A model generated the notes under the pieces. The model searched no databases. It saw only the letters and a program-made list of their open reading frames with translations, and was not told the DNA's origin. A program made the translations under genes and the position numbers. From Melastoma dodecandrum (lineage: Eukaryota; Streptophyta; Magnoliopsida; Myrtales; Melastomataceae), in assembly GCA_029817715.1 (NCBI GenBank), contig JARUPY010000473.1, positions 7,874,001 through 7,938,000 of the forward strand: a stretch of 64,000 nucleotides of DNA, in the 5' to 3' direction. This document shows, piece by piece, positions 11,399-21,141 of this stretch (position 1 is the stretch's first letter; the number at the start of each line of letters is the position of its first letter).

Positions 11399-12718
11399 TT
11401 TACTTTTTGGTTCTGGTCGAAGCAACCCAGAATCAATCATCGGAACATCCACGAGCGAAAGCTTTAATCAAGGAGTTTAAGGATGTGTTCCCGGAGGAGT
11501 TACTAGTTGAACTACCACCATTGCGAGGTATCCAACACCAGATTGATTTGGTTCTAGGAGCTTCCTTACCCATCTGACCAGCTTAGTGATGCAATCCCGA
11601 GGAAGCGAAAGAACTTCAGAGGCAGGTCGATGAGTTGCATGGAGCGCAGGTGTTTTCAAAACTAGACTTGCGAAGTGACTACCACCAGATCCGAATAAAG
11701 GAAGGTGAGGAGTGGAAGACAGCCTTCAAAACCAAGTGCGGATTGTACGAATGGTTGGTAATGCCCTTTGGTTTGTCGAATGCGCCCAGCACGTTCATGC
11801 GACTAATGACCCATGTCTTGCGACCATTCATGGGGAAGTTTGTGGTTGTCTACTTTGACGACATTCTCATTTATAGCTGCAGTCTCGACGAGCATGTTGA
11901 GCAGCTTCGCACAATGTTTCACATGTTTCGCGACGAGAAGCTATATGGGAATCTCAAGAAGTGTGAGTTCTTCCAACCCAGTGTAGTATTCCTAGGTTTT
12001 GTAGTGTCAAGCGAAGGAATCAAGGTTGATGAAAGCAAGATCGAAAAAATCAGGGAGTGGCCAATGCCAAGGAGTTTCCACGACATTCATAGCTTCCATG
12101 GCTTAGCGTCGTTTTACAAGAGATTCATTCGAGGTTTCAGCTCGATCGCAGCCCCCCTCACTGAGTGTCTCAAAGGAGAGAAGTTTGAGTGGACTGCAAT
12201 CGCACAAGCTAGTTTCGAGCGATTGAAAGAGTGTTTAAGCGAAGCACCCGTTCTCGCCTGACCTGACTTTGCGAGGATGTTCGAAGTCGAATGCGACGCA
12301 TCTAGAGTTGGAATAGGAGGAGTGTTGATGCAGGAAGGGAGACTCATTGCTTATTTTAGTGAGAAGCTCAATGGTGCAAAACTCAACTACTCGACGTACG
12401 ACCAGGAGTTCTTAGCTATCGTTCGAGCATTGGAGGCTTGGAGCCACTACCTGCTGCCTAGAGAGTTCGTGCTACACACCGATCATGACGCTCTCAAGTA
12501 CATCAATGGTCAGCACAAACTCAACCGGCAACATGCTAAATGGGTAGAGTTCCTTCAATCTTTCACTTTCGTGTTCAAGCATAAACTAGGAGCGAAGAAT
12601 GTAGTTACTGACGCCCTTTCAAGGAACATGTTTTTGTTGTCCGTAATGGAGACTAAGCTCATTGGTTTTGAGTACCTGAAAGATCTATATAAGGGCGACG
12701 GAGATTTTGGAGGAGAAA
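11399..12718 (+). pseudogene. Element B reverse transcriptase and RNase H
   Basis: An internal deletion near 11635 joins Q-V-D-E-L-H to [12 protein letters not shown], so part of RT fingers is missing. The palm is intact, with [11 protein letters not shown] at about 11848-11880. The frame is open 11635-12261, then one TGA near 12260 (A-P-V-L-A-stop-P-D-F) separates RT from RNase H (12277 on: V-E-C-D-A-S, Y-S-T-Y-D-Q-E-F, H-T-D-H-D-A-L). The frame is cut at 12718 by element D, between RNase H and the integrase zinc domain. Confidence 0.85.
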
Positions 12719-12809
12719 TGATGCGGCCAACTCGACTTGCGACTTGACCTCCAATGATGCGGCCAACTCGACTTGCGACTTGACCTCCCTCCTGAAGTCG
12801 ACTTGAGTC

Positions 12810-12945
12810 AGCGCCCAAGTCGATCAAGTCGCCAGCGCCCAAGTCGATCAAGTCGCCAGCGCCCAAGTCGATCAAGTCGCCAGCGCCCAAGTCGACCAAG
12901 TCGCCAGCGCCCAAGTCGATCAAGTCGCCAGCGCCCAAGTCGAAG
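12810..12945 (+). repeat. 24-bp minisatellite in element D 5' LTR (5 units)
   Basis: Five tandem copies of a unit beginning AGCGCCCAAGTCGATC and ending AAGTCGCC; the fourth has GACC instead of GATC. The 3' LTR has three copies (about 17833-17910). The antisense strand reads as a D-L-G-A-G-D-L-I octapeptide repeat because 24 is divisible by three. Confidence 0.92.
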
Positions 12946-13103
12946 CCCATTTTCTTGAAGACGAAGAGTCACGAAATCCATCTTCCGTTTTGCATGGTGC
13001 TGTCAGACTTTATGGTTGTTTTCTTTTAATGAGGGTTCTTTAATAGGGGTTCTGGGGAAATGTTTCTAGTCTTAATGAGGGGGCTGGGTTCTTCCCCTCA
13101 TGG

Positions 13104-13112
13104 TCTATATAA
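13104..13112 (+). promoter_or_regulatory. TATA box in element D 5' LTR
   Basis: TCTATATAAGG lies about 160 bp before the LTR end, the usual U3/R position. The same sequence is present at 18079-18087 in the 3' LTR. Confidence 0.7.
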
Positions 13113-13266
13113 GGAGTCCTTTGGCTTCCGAATGGTGGACAATTATCATTATCTTTGAAGAAAACCTTTGAGATTTCTCTCATTTACCTTTGAACTCTGA
13201 TTTGAGTTCGTCGTCCCGTTCAACCGTGTGTTTGTCGGGCAGTCCGATCAGCGCTCGCTGCGTCAG

Positions 13267-13279
13267 TTGGTATCAGAGC
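13267..13279 (+). other. Primer-binding site of element D
   Basis: TTGGTATCAGAGCTT starts one base after the LTR and matches the initiator Met tRNA complement. Confidence 0.9.
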
Positions 13280-13302
13280 TTGGGATTGCCCGAGGCTGTT
13301 CA

Positions 13303-16300
13303 ATGGCGGACGAGTCAGCTAACCATGGTCCAAACGCCGTTGGGCGGGAGGAAGATAGATGGCAAGCGATGGATCAGCGGGTTGGACGGATGGAAACTCG
13401 CTTGGACCAGATCTTGCTACGACTAGAAGCCCTTGGTTTGCCTAGGGAACAGAATGCTGAAGCGGAAGAGCGTCCAACGAGAGTCGCTCCTCGCATCCCT
13501 CCACGAATTCCCCCTGGTCGAATTCATGTTCCACGACGGATGCAAGTCGTCCATGAATCTGACGATGAGGAAGATGAAGCGGAGGATTACTTTCATGGAA
13601 ACCGACGTCAACCTCAGGTGCGCGACGAGTTTCGACTCAAAGTTGACGTCCCGGTTTTCGATGGTGGTCTTAGTATTGAGGACTTCCTTGACTGGTTGTC
13701 GGAAGTCGAACGGTTTCTTGAGTATACTGAAGTTCCCGAAGAGAAACAAGTGAAGTTAGTAGCATATCGGCTCAAAGGAGGAGCAGCAGCTTGGTGGGAT
13801 CGGCTGCAAGAAAATAGAACACTTGAAGGACGTGCGGCCGTTCGTACTTGGAGGAGGATGAAGCAACTATTGAAGGGTCGTTTTCTCCCTCCAGATTATG
13901 AACAGTATCTATTCATGCAATACTAGAGGTGTCAACAAGGAAATCGGTCCGTTCACACGTACACGGGTGAATTTCTTCGCCTCGCCGAACGGAATTCTCT
14001 GACTGAAACCGAGGGGCAGCAGGTTGCGCGCTACTTAGAGGGATTGACCCCATCTATCCGAAATCGGATTGGAGTTCAAATGATCACCACAATTGATGAA
14101 GCACGGAGTTTAGCGTTAAAGGCTGAGCTGCTACAACTTGATCGTGGAAATTACTTTCGGAAGGGAAGTGAAGATTCCTTTAAAGGAGAGAAGTTGAAGG
14201 CAGTACAAAGGGAGTCGTCTAGTATGCCGAGCAGGAGTTCGATTGAAAGGTCGGAAGGTAGGAAGAACGTGCCTACGACTGAATTCAAGAGAGGTCCTAG
14301 CACATCCTCCAAAGTGCAGTCGATTAAGTGTTTTAAATGCAATGAGATGGGACATCGATCCAGCGATTGTCCGCGTCGGAAGGTCGTGGCTATTATCGAA
14401 GAAGGAACTGAATGTGAGGATGTCACGTGCGAACCAGAGGATGACTATGAGGATACGTACCAAGAGGAAGGGGAGATCGAGCATGTCTATGTGATTCGGA
14501 AACTTATGTTATCTCCAAAGCGAGAAGAGCAAACTCAGAGGAACCGACTTTTTCGAACACGTTGTTTGATTAAGTCTCTTCCGTTTACGGTGATTATTGA
14601 TAGTGGAAGTCAGGAAAACATCATCGGAAAGTCCGTTGTTGAAAAGTTGAATCTTCCGGTGGAGAGTCACCCGAGTCCTTACTCGATCGGCTGGATCAGG
14701 GCTGTCGGTGAAGTTCGCGTCACAGAGAGATGTAAGGTACCATTTTCCATTGGGAGGTATAAGGACGAGGTGTATTGTGATGTGGTTGACATGGAGGCTT
14801 GTCACTTGCTGTTCGGAAGACCTTGGCAATTCGACAATGACGTAAGTCACTCTGGAAAGGATAACGTTTATCGGCTGAAAAAGGGAGGCGTTCGCTACAC
14901 TCTACTTCCAATGAATCAGGCTCCTAGAGTCGAGTCGGAAGAGAAAGAGAGAAGCAAGGCGTTGCTCGTTAGGTCCGACTCCACTCGAGAGTTAGAGGCA
15001 GAAATGAAGGCGGCCGGAGAGGTCCATTTGCTGATTGTAAGGGAGTTGCCGAAAGGAGACAAGGTGGAAGAGGACGTTCCTGAAGAAGTGAAACCAATCC
15101 TTGCTAAGTTTGGGGAGCTAGCGTCTGGCGAACTTCCTGATGGTTTGCCACCTCTACGCGACATTCAGCACCGAATCGATTTAATTCCTGGAGCCAGCCT
15201 ACCGAATCTTCCCCACTACCGAATGAGTCCGAAAGAGAATGCCATATTACAGGAGAAGGTAGAAGAACTGCTACACAAGGGACATATTCGTGAGAGCCTT
15301 AGCCCATGCGCTGTGCCAGCTCTACTTGTTCCCAAGAAGGACGGAAGTTGGAGAATGTGTGTGGATAGCCGAGCTATCAATCGGATCACGGTGGGGTACA
15401 GATTTCCCATTCCTAGGCTCGATGACATGCTGGATCAACTTCACGGTTCAGCTGTGTTCTCGAAGATCGACTTACGGAGCGGATATCATCAAATTCGAAT
15501 TCGACCTGGAGACGAATGGAAAACGGCTTTCAAGACTCGAGATGGCTTATATGAGTGGCTGGTCATGCCGTTCGGGCTCTCCAATGCGCCGAGTACATTT
15601 ATGCATCTTATGAACCAGGTATTGAAGTCTTTTATCGGTCAGTGTGTTGTTGTTTATTTCGATGACATATTGATCTATAGCAAGTCGCGAAGCGAGCATG
15701 AGGATCATTTGCGTGACGTACTAACTGTTTTGAGAGAGTACAAGCTCTATTTGCATCTCAAGAAGTGTAGTTTTATGAAGTCAGAATTGCTTTTCCTCGG
15801 ATATATAGTAAGTGCTGAGGGAGTACGAGTTGATGAAGATAAGGTTAAAGCAATTCGTGAGTGGCCTTCACCGAAATCAGTTAGTGAAGTTAGAAGTTTC
15901 CATGGGTTAGCTACTTTCTATAGAAGATTCATTAAGAATTTCAGTTCCATTGTGGCTCCGATTACTGAGTGTCTGAAGAAGGGGAAATTCCATTGGGGTG
16001 AAGAGGCTGAGGAGAGTTTTGCGTTGATCAAAGAGAAACTGAGCTCAGCTCCTGTACTTGCATTGCCAAGTTTTGATAAGTTGTTTGAAGTTGAATGCGA
16101 CGCGAGTGGGTTTGGAATTGGGGCTGTCTTATCTCAAGAGAAGCGACCAGTAGCATATTTCAGTGAGAAGTTGAGTGAAGCTCGCAGGAAGTGGTCGACT
16201 TATGACAAAGAGTTCTATGCTGTTTTCCGGACTCTAAAATATTGGGAGCATTATTTGGTTGGGAAAGAGTTTGTCCTGTATTCGGATCACCAAGCATTGA

Positions 16301-17829
16301 AGTATTTGAGTAGCCAACAGAAGTTAAGTCGAGATATGCATGCCCGCTGGTCGACTTATATTCAGAAGTTTCCTTTTAAGCTCATGCACAAGTCGGGGGT
16401 ACACAACAAAGTCGCGGATGCTTTAAGTCGACGCGCGACCCTTCTTACAGAGTTGCGGACAGAACTAGTGGGGTTTGAACAACTGAGAGAAGCATATGCT
16501 CGAGATGAGGATTTTGCGGACATTTGGGCTAAGATTCACCGAAGAGAGAGTGTTGGTGAATTCCATATTTCGGATGGATATCTCATGCGGGGAAACCAAC
16601 TATGCATCCCACACACCTCACTTCGAGAGAAACTGATCAGAGATTTACATGGAGGAGGTCTTGGTGGACATCTTGGTCGAGATAAGACATTGGCTGCAGT
16701 GGTGGAACGGTTTTATTGGCCTAAGTTGAGGAGAGATGTGGAGAGATTTGTGCAGCGATGCAGCTCATGTCAAGTCGCGAAGGGACATTCTCAAAATGTT
16801 GGGTTATACCTTCCACTACCGGTTCCAGAGGATCCTTGGCAGGCTTTGTCTATGGATTTCGTGCTAGGACTGCCCCGTACCCAAAGGGGCATGGATTCTA
16901 TCTTTGTTGTGGTTGACAGGTTCTCTAAGATGGCACACTTTATCCCGTGTCGGAAGACGTCAGATGCCTCAAATGTAGCTCGCATGTTTTTTCGTGAAGT
17001 GGTACGCCTTCATGGAATTCCTAAGTCGATTGTCTCGGACCGCGACTCGAGGTTCCTTAGCCATTTCTGGATGACCTTGTGGAGGTTGTTTGATGTGTCT
17101 TTGAACTTTAGTAGTACGGCACACCCACAGACGGATGGTCAGACGGAATCAATGAATCGGACACTGGGAAATATGCTGCGGAGTATATGTGGAGACAAGT
17201 CGAAGCAATGGGACTTTGCACTTTCTCAAGCGGAGTTCGCATATAACAGTGCTGTTCATAGTGCTCTTGGGAGATCTCCATTTTCTATCGTCTACCAGAA
17301 AGTTCCACAACATGCATTGGACCTGATTCCTCTTCTGAAGGACAATAAAAAAAGCTCAGCCGCTGAGGATCTTGCAGAGCAGATTCAAGACACCCGGAAG
17401 CAAGTCAAGGAACGTTTGGAGGCGACCAATGAGAAGTATAAACGGAATGCTGATAAAAATAGGCGAGAGCGAGTTTTCTCAGAAGGAGATCAAGTAATGG
17501 TATTTCTTCGAAAGGAGAGATTCCCAGTGGGAAGTTATAATAAGCTCAAGCCGCGGAAGTATGGACCTTATGTAGTGTTGCGGAAGATCAACGACAATGC
17601 ATATGTCATCGATCTGCCAGAGTCTATGGATATTTCTCGTACTTTCAATGTTGCGGATATATTCCCTTACCATGATTCCCAGGAACCGCTGTACCCGGAG
17701 AAACCAAGCTCGAGGTCGAGCTTTTCACAGGTGGAGGAGAATGATGCGGCCAACTCGACTTGCGACTTGACCTCCAATGATGCGGCCAACTCGACTTGCG
17801 ACTTGACCTCCCTCCTGAAGTCGACTTGA
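13303..17829 (+). CDS. Element D gag-pol polyprotein (one internal TAG)
   Basis: The start at 13303 (MADESANHG) follows the primer site. Retrotransposon Gag spans residues ~95-240 (F-D-G-G, D-F-L-D-W-L, A-A-A-W-W-D). A TAG at 13924-13926 (codon 208) interrupts Gag where related Gags have Gln ([17 protein letters not shown]); the same frame then stays open for 1301 codons. Zinc knuckle [14 protein letters not shown] is residues 343-356, protease DSG begins at D433, RT YFDD has D787-D788, RNase H D933. Integrase has an HHCC domain and catalytic D1185, D1246, E1282 (35 residues between the last two). The C-terminus has the [14 protein letters not shown] fold pattern but no chromodomain. The last 29 residues lie in the 3' LTR, including [12 protein letters not shown] twice. 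Function: particle formation, reverse transcription and integration. The TAG probably inactivates it unless read through. Confidence 0.95.
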
Positions 17830-18240
17830 GTCAGCGCCCAAGTCGATCAAGTCGCCAGCGCCCAAGTCGATCAAGTCGCCAGCGCCCAAGTCGATCAAGT
17901 CGCCAGCGCCCAAGTCGAAGCCCATTTTCTTGAAGACGAAGAGTCACGAAATCCATCTTCCTTTTTGCATGGTGCTGTCAGACTTTATGGTTGTTTTCTT
18001 TTAATGAGGGTTCTTTAATAGGGGTTCTGGGGAAATGTTTCTAGTCTTAATGAGGGGGCTGGGTTCTTCCCCTCATGGTCTATATAAGGAGTCCTTTGGC
18101 TTCCGAATGGTGGACAATTATCATTATCTTTGAAGAAAACCTTTGAGATTTCTCTCATTTACCTTTGAACTCTGATTTGAGTTCGTCGTCCCGTTCAACC
18201 GTGTGTTTGTCGGGCAGTCCGATCAGCGCTCGCTGCGTCA
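17742..18240 (+). repeat. 3' LTR of element D
   Basis: It follows the purine-rich AGGTGGAGGAGAA. It has two 36-bp units at its start, three 24-bp units, and is otherwise the same as the 5' LTR. The pol stop codon TGA lies at LTR position 86-88 (17827-17829). Confidence 0.93.
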
Positions 18241-19250
18241 TCTTCGCCCAATACAGCACTTAGACGATTGATCGATTCCACTAGGTGAATGGATTTCTCT
18301 TTCGCGACTCTAAGTTGTGCATTCCCAAGAGTTCGACGTGAGAGCTACTCATTCGAGAAGTCCATGGAGGAGGAATCGCCGGACATTTTGGTGTCGACAA
18401 GACATTGTCGATGCTTCGGAAGAATTGCTATTGGCCTCAAATGGAGAAGCAAGTGAGGAGTCTTATCTTGAGATGTGCTATTTGCCACCACGCAAAGAGC
18501 CGAGTCTAACCCTAAGGATTGTATACTCTACTTCCAGTTCCTGAGCGACCATGGGAACATGTGAGCATGGATTTTGTGTTGGGACTGCCCAGGACGCAAC
18601 GGAGGAAGGATTCGATCATGGTTTTGGTCGACAAATTCTCGAAGATGGCACATTTCATTCCATGCCAAAAGACAGACGTTGCTAATCGAACCACGGCTGC
18701 AATTCTTCGAACCTTGGTCTCGAAAATCCAGAAGGATTGGGATGTAAAGCTTGCTCATGCTGAGTTCGCCTACAATAGAGCCCTGAGTTCAACAACTAAG
18801 TCCTCACCCTTTGAGGTAGTCTATGGCCTCAATCCTATGATTCATGTCCATCTAACGCCTTTACCAAGTGTGAAGACAGTCAGCCGAGATGCCGTAGAAC
18901 GTGCTAAGGAGATGAGATTGCTCCATGAGAAGATTCGTGCTCAGATCGAGAAGCTAATCTTCGATATCAGGAGAGAGAAAATCGCGGGAGGAGAGCGACT
19001 GTTTATCAGCCAGGAGACTTAGTGTGAATTCATCTTAGGAAGGAATGATTCCCCGTAAAGAGGAGGAACAAGCTGATGCCTCGAGCAGAAGGACCTTTTA
19101 AGATCATCGAGCGCATCAATGACAATGCTTACAGGTTGATCACCCTGGAGAGTATAGAGTTTCTGCCACTTTCAATGTGAAGAACCTCATTCCCTACGAA
19201 AACGATAACCATACGAGTTTGAGGATAAACTCTCTTCAACAAGGGGAGGA
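18241..19250 (+). pseudogene. Element B integrase (broken), resumed after D
   Basis: The sequence picks up at the segment after RNase H (I-F-A-Q in relatives, here TCTTCGCCCAA) and runs through the HHCC zinc domain with frameshifts, then open at 18519-19022 with [11 protein letters not shown] and F-S-K-M-A-H-F-I-P. The middle of the catalytic core is deleted near 18680: D-V-A-N joins R-T-T-A-A-I-L-R-T-L, so the second Asp and the Glu are lost. The C-terminal region to the polypurine tract at 19241-19250 (AAGGGGAGGA) is frameshifted. Confidence 0.85.
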
Positions 19251-20049
19251 TGATACAAGGATGGTAGTCATTTCGCCCACACCTCAGCCAACGTCGCCTA
19301 CTGGAGGTCTCAACTTGCTAGTCATCGAGTAAGCGAGGCGACGAGGAGCACCGAGCAATGCTTTTCTCAGGCGATGAAAGGCAACCAGGCGACGAGCAGA
19401 CCAAAAGGACGGATACGATCTGACGGTTCGGGTCTGACAACTTGCATTCCATGAGTTGTGCCTGCTCCACTACCCTACTCCATTATCTTTTCAGATCTTA
19501 TCGGGAGGAAATAATATATTTCCTTTCCTCAATTTCTAATCCCATCCTTTATTTTATTTTCCTTATTTTTTATTTCGTTTCCTTTATTGTCTTTCCATGG
19601 GCAGCCTATATAAGCCCTTACATTTTAAGAATTACAAACATATTATTTTATATTTTGACCCAGATTAGACTTTTGTCTTTCTATCCGAAGGAGTGGATTC
19701 TCTTTCAACCTTGTTCTTCATTTGGTGGATTCCAAGTGTAGATTGAGTAGAGTGTATCAACTGGTGGTGGTGTGCCTGTATCCTCCGTGTTGTTCCTCGC
19801 CCTCGTTCTTGTTCACGGTGGTGTGGCTGTATCCGTGTGACAGGCGAGTTCTATCCGAGTCTTCTTTCACAGTAGTGTATTTGTATCCGTGGAGGTCGAT
19901 CTCAACCCATTCTTCATACCCATCCATTCAGCCATCTCGTTTATCTTCTACCCCTTCCGACCATTCCCACGTCACTCCATTCCGCATCCTTAGTGACGTT
20001 TCCTTCGTTTTGGTATTGGAATAATCTATTCCTTGCCCACCCCGCATCA
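19251..20049 (+). repeat. 3' LTR of element B
   Basis: It begins TGATACAAGG right after AAGGGGAGGA and ends CCCGCATCA at 20049, followed by the target duplication CCTTC. It is 799 bp long. Confidence 0.9.
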
Positions 20050-20054
20050 CCTTC

Positions 20055-20985
20055 TCGATCTGAGCACAAATCTTCTCATGAAGCAATCTCATCTCCTTAG
20101 CGCATTCTTCGGTATCTCAGCTGACTGTTTTCGCATTAGGTAGCTGCATTACATCGACAAGAACCAAAGGGTTGAAGCCAATCCTTCTGCTTTTTCGAGA
20201 CCAAGGTTCGAAGAATTACAGCCATGGTTCAATTGACAACCTTTGTCTATCCGTCGATCTGCGGATGATACGTTATGCTAAAGACGAGCTTAGTTCCTAG
20301 CTTGTGCCATAACATCTTCCAGATAACTTAGAAACTTCACGTCGCGATCTGATATGATCGACTTAAGTATTCCATGCAACCTCAACACTTCTCAAAAATA
20401 TAAATCCGCTACGGTAGTTGCATCGTCTGTCTTCTGGCATGGAATGAAGTGCGCCATCTTCGAGAATCGATCGACCACAACCATGATTGAATCCTTCATC
20501 CACTGCGTCGTGGGTAGACCCAACACAAAATCCATACTCATATGTTCCCATGGTCGTACAAGGATTGGAAGTGGACTGTATAAGCCTTGTGGTTGGACTT
20601 CACTCTTCGCTTGGTGGCAGATAGCACATCTCTAGATAAGATTTCTCACTTGCTTCTCCATTTGAGGCCAATAGAAATTCTCTTGAAGCAGCGACAATGT
20701 CTTGTCGACTCCAAAATGTCCGGCGATTCCTCCTCGATGGACTTATCGAATGAGCAACTCCCGCGTCGAACTCCTGGGAATGCACAACTTAGAATCGCGA
20801 AAGAGAAATCCATTCACCTAGTGGAATCGATCAATCACCTGGGTGGGGCATTGGGCGAAGATCCTTCCAAAATCTTCGTCGTCCATATAAAGATCCTTCA
20901 AGTACTCGAAACCAATGAGCTCGGTCTCCATTACGGACATTAAGACCATCTTCCTTGAAAGGGCATCCACGACTTCTTGGCTTCT
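20055..20985 (-). pseudogene. Element A integrase and end of RNase H, continued
   Basis: Read from high to low coordinates: V-V-D-A-L-S-R-K (end of RNase H), E-Y-L-K-D-L-Y, F-A-Q-C-P-T-Q-V-I-D-R-F-H, then stop, then the zinc domain and the core (M-E-Y-G-F-C-V-G in the wrong frame, A-L-H-S-M-P in place of A-H-F-I-P). Homology continues to 20055, where the codons join those at 10185. Several stops and frameshifts are present. Confidence 0.78.
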
Positions 20986-21117
20986 TGTTTGTGTTTGAGG
21001 ACAACTATTTGTAGGATAACCATTTCCAGTGTCACTCCATTCCACACCCATTTCAGTGACGTCCCCATTCGTTTTTGGTATTGGAATAATCGATTCCCTG
21101 CCGTCCCCGTATCATCT

Positions 21118-21130
21118 TGGTATCAGAGTG
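21118..21130 (+). other. Primer-binding site of element C
   Basis: TGGTATCAGAGTG follows the LTR terminus CCCCGTATCA by three bases; one mismatch to the initiator Met tRNA complement. Confidence 0.85.
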
Positions 21131-21141
21131 CACGGTTGTTA

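Larger units (their letters stand above)
12719..13265 (+). repeat. 5' LTR of element D
   Basis: It begins TGATGCGGCC and ends GCTGCGTCA. The first 72 bp are two tandem 36-bp units (12719 and 12755). Five 24-bp units follow at about 12810-12935. The TATA box TCTATATAA is at 13104-13112. Confidence 0.93.
12719..18240 (+). mobile_element. Ty3/gypsy element D, nearly intact and young
   Basis: The LTRs at 12719-13265 (547 bp) and 17742-18240 (499 bp) are virtually identical. The 48-bp length difference is exactly two units of a 24-bp internal repeat; outside it I see a single base difference (12987 versus 17962). The primer site is at 13267-13279 and a purine tract at about 17731-17741. One gag-pol frame of 1508 codons spans 13303-17829 with a single in-frame TAG. 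Domain order protease-RT-RNase H-integrase makes it Ty3/gypsy, and absence of a chromodomain with pol running into the LTR suggests a CRM-like chromovirus (inference). It lies inside element B. No clear target duplication is visible (AGAAA versus TCTTC). Confidence 0.95.
10186..20049 (+). mobile_element. Ty3 chromovirus-like element B, inserted in A and containing D
   Basis: The LTRs are 10186-10846 and 19251-20049, with a primer-binding site at 10850-10862. The 5-bp target duplication CCTTC is perfect (10181-10185 and 20050-20054). The internal region is gag-deleted: about 110 bp of gag joins directly to the protease. RT and RNase H are largely open, and the segment between RNase H and integrase is split by element D at 12719-18240. 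B cannot be autonomous. Its LTRs differ in length by about 140 bp through deletions in the 5' copy, so it is older than D. Confidence 0.92.
9117..21028 (-). mobile_element. Ty3 chromovirus-like element A (minus strand), interrupted by element B
   Basis: A consists of 9117-10185 plus 20055 to about 21028. It has one LTR (9117-9875), a polypurine tract read on the minus strand, and pol from RNase H to the integrase C-terminus. Element B (10186-20049) sits inside its integrase. Removing B and one copy of the CCTTC duplication restores a reading frame with the residues H-E-K-x-x-A-Q-I-E-K-A-N-L-R that match the homologous integrase of element E. Gag, protease, RT and the 5' LTR are missing beyond about 21028, where a truncated LTR of element C begins. 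Confidence 0.85.

Noticed and set aside
12555..12950. Antisense 131-codon frame with D-L-G-A-G-D-L-I repeats in the element D LTR
   Set aside because: It is produced by the 24-bp minisatellite, whose unit is divisible by three; upstream it is antisense to RNase H. No independent coding evidence.
10186..20049. Possibility that A and B form one element with inverted LTRs
   Set aside because: The perfect CCTTC duplication and the continuing integrase codons at 10185/20055 show that B is a separate insertion.
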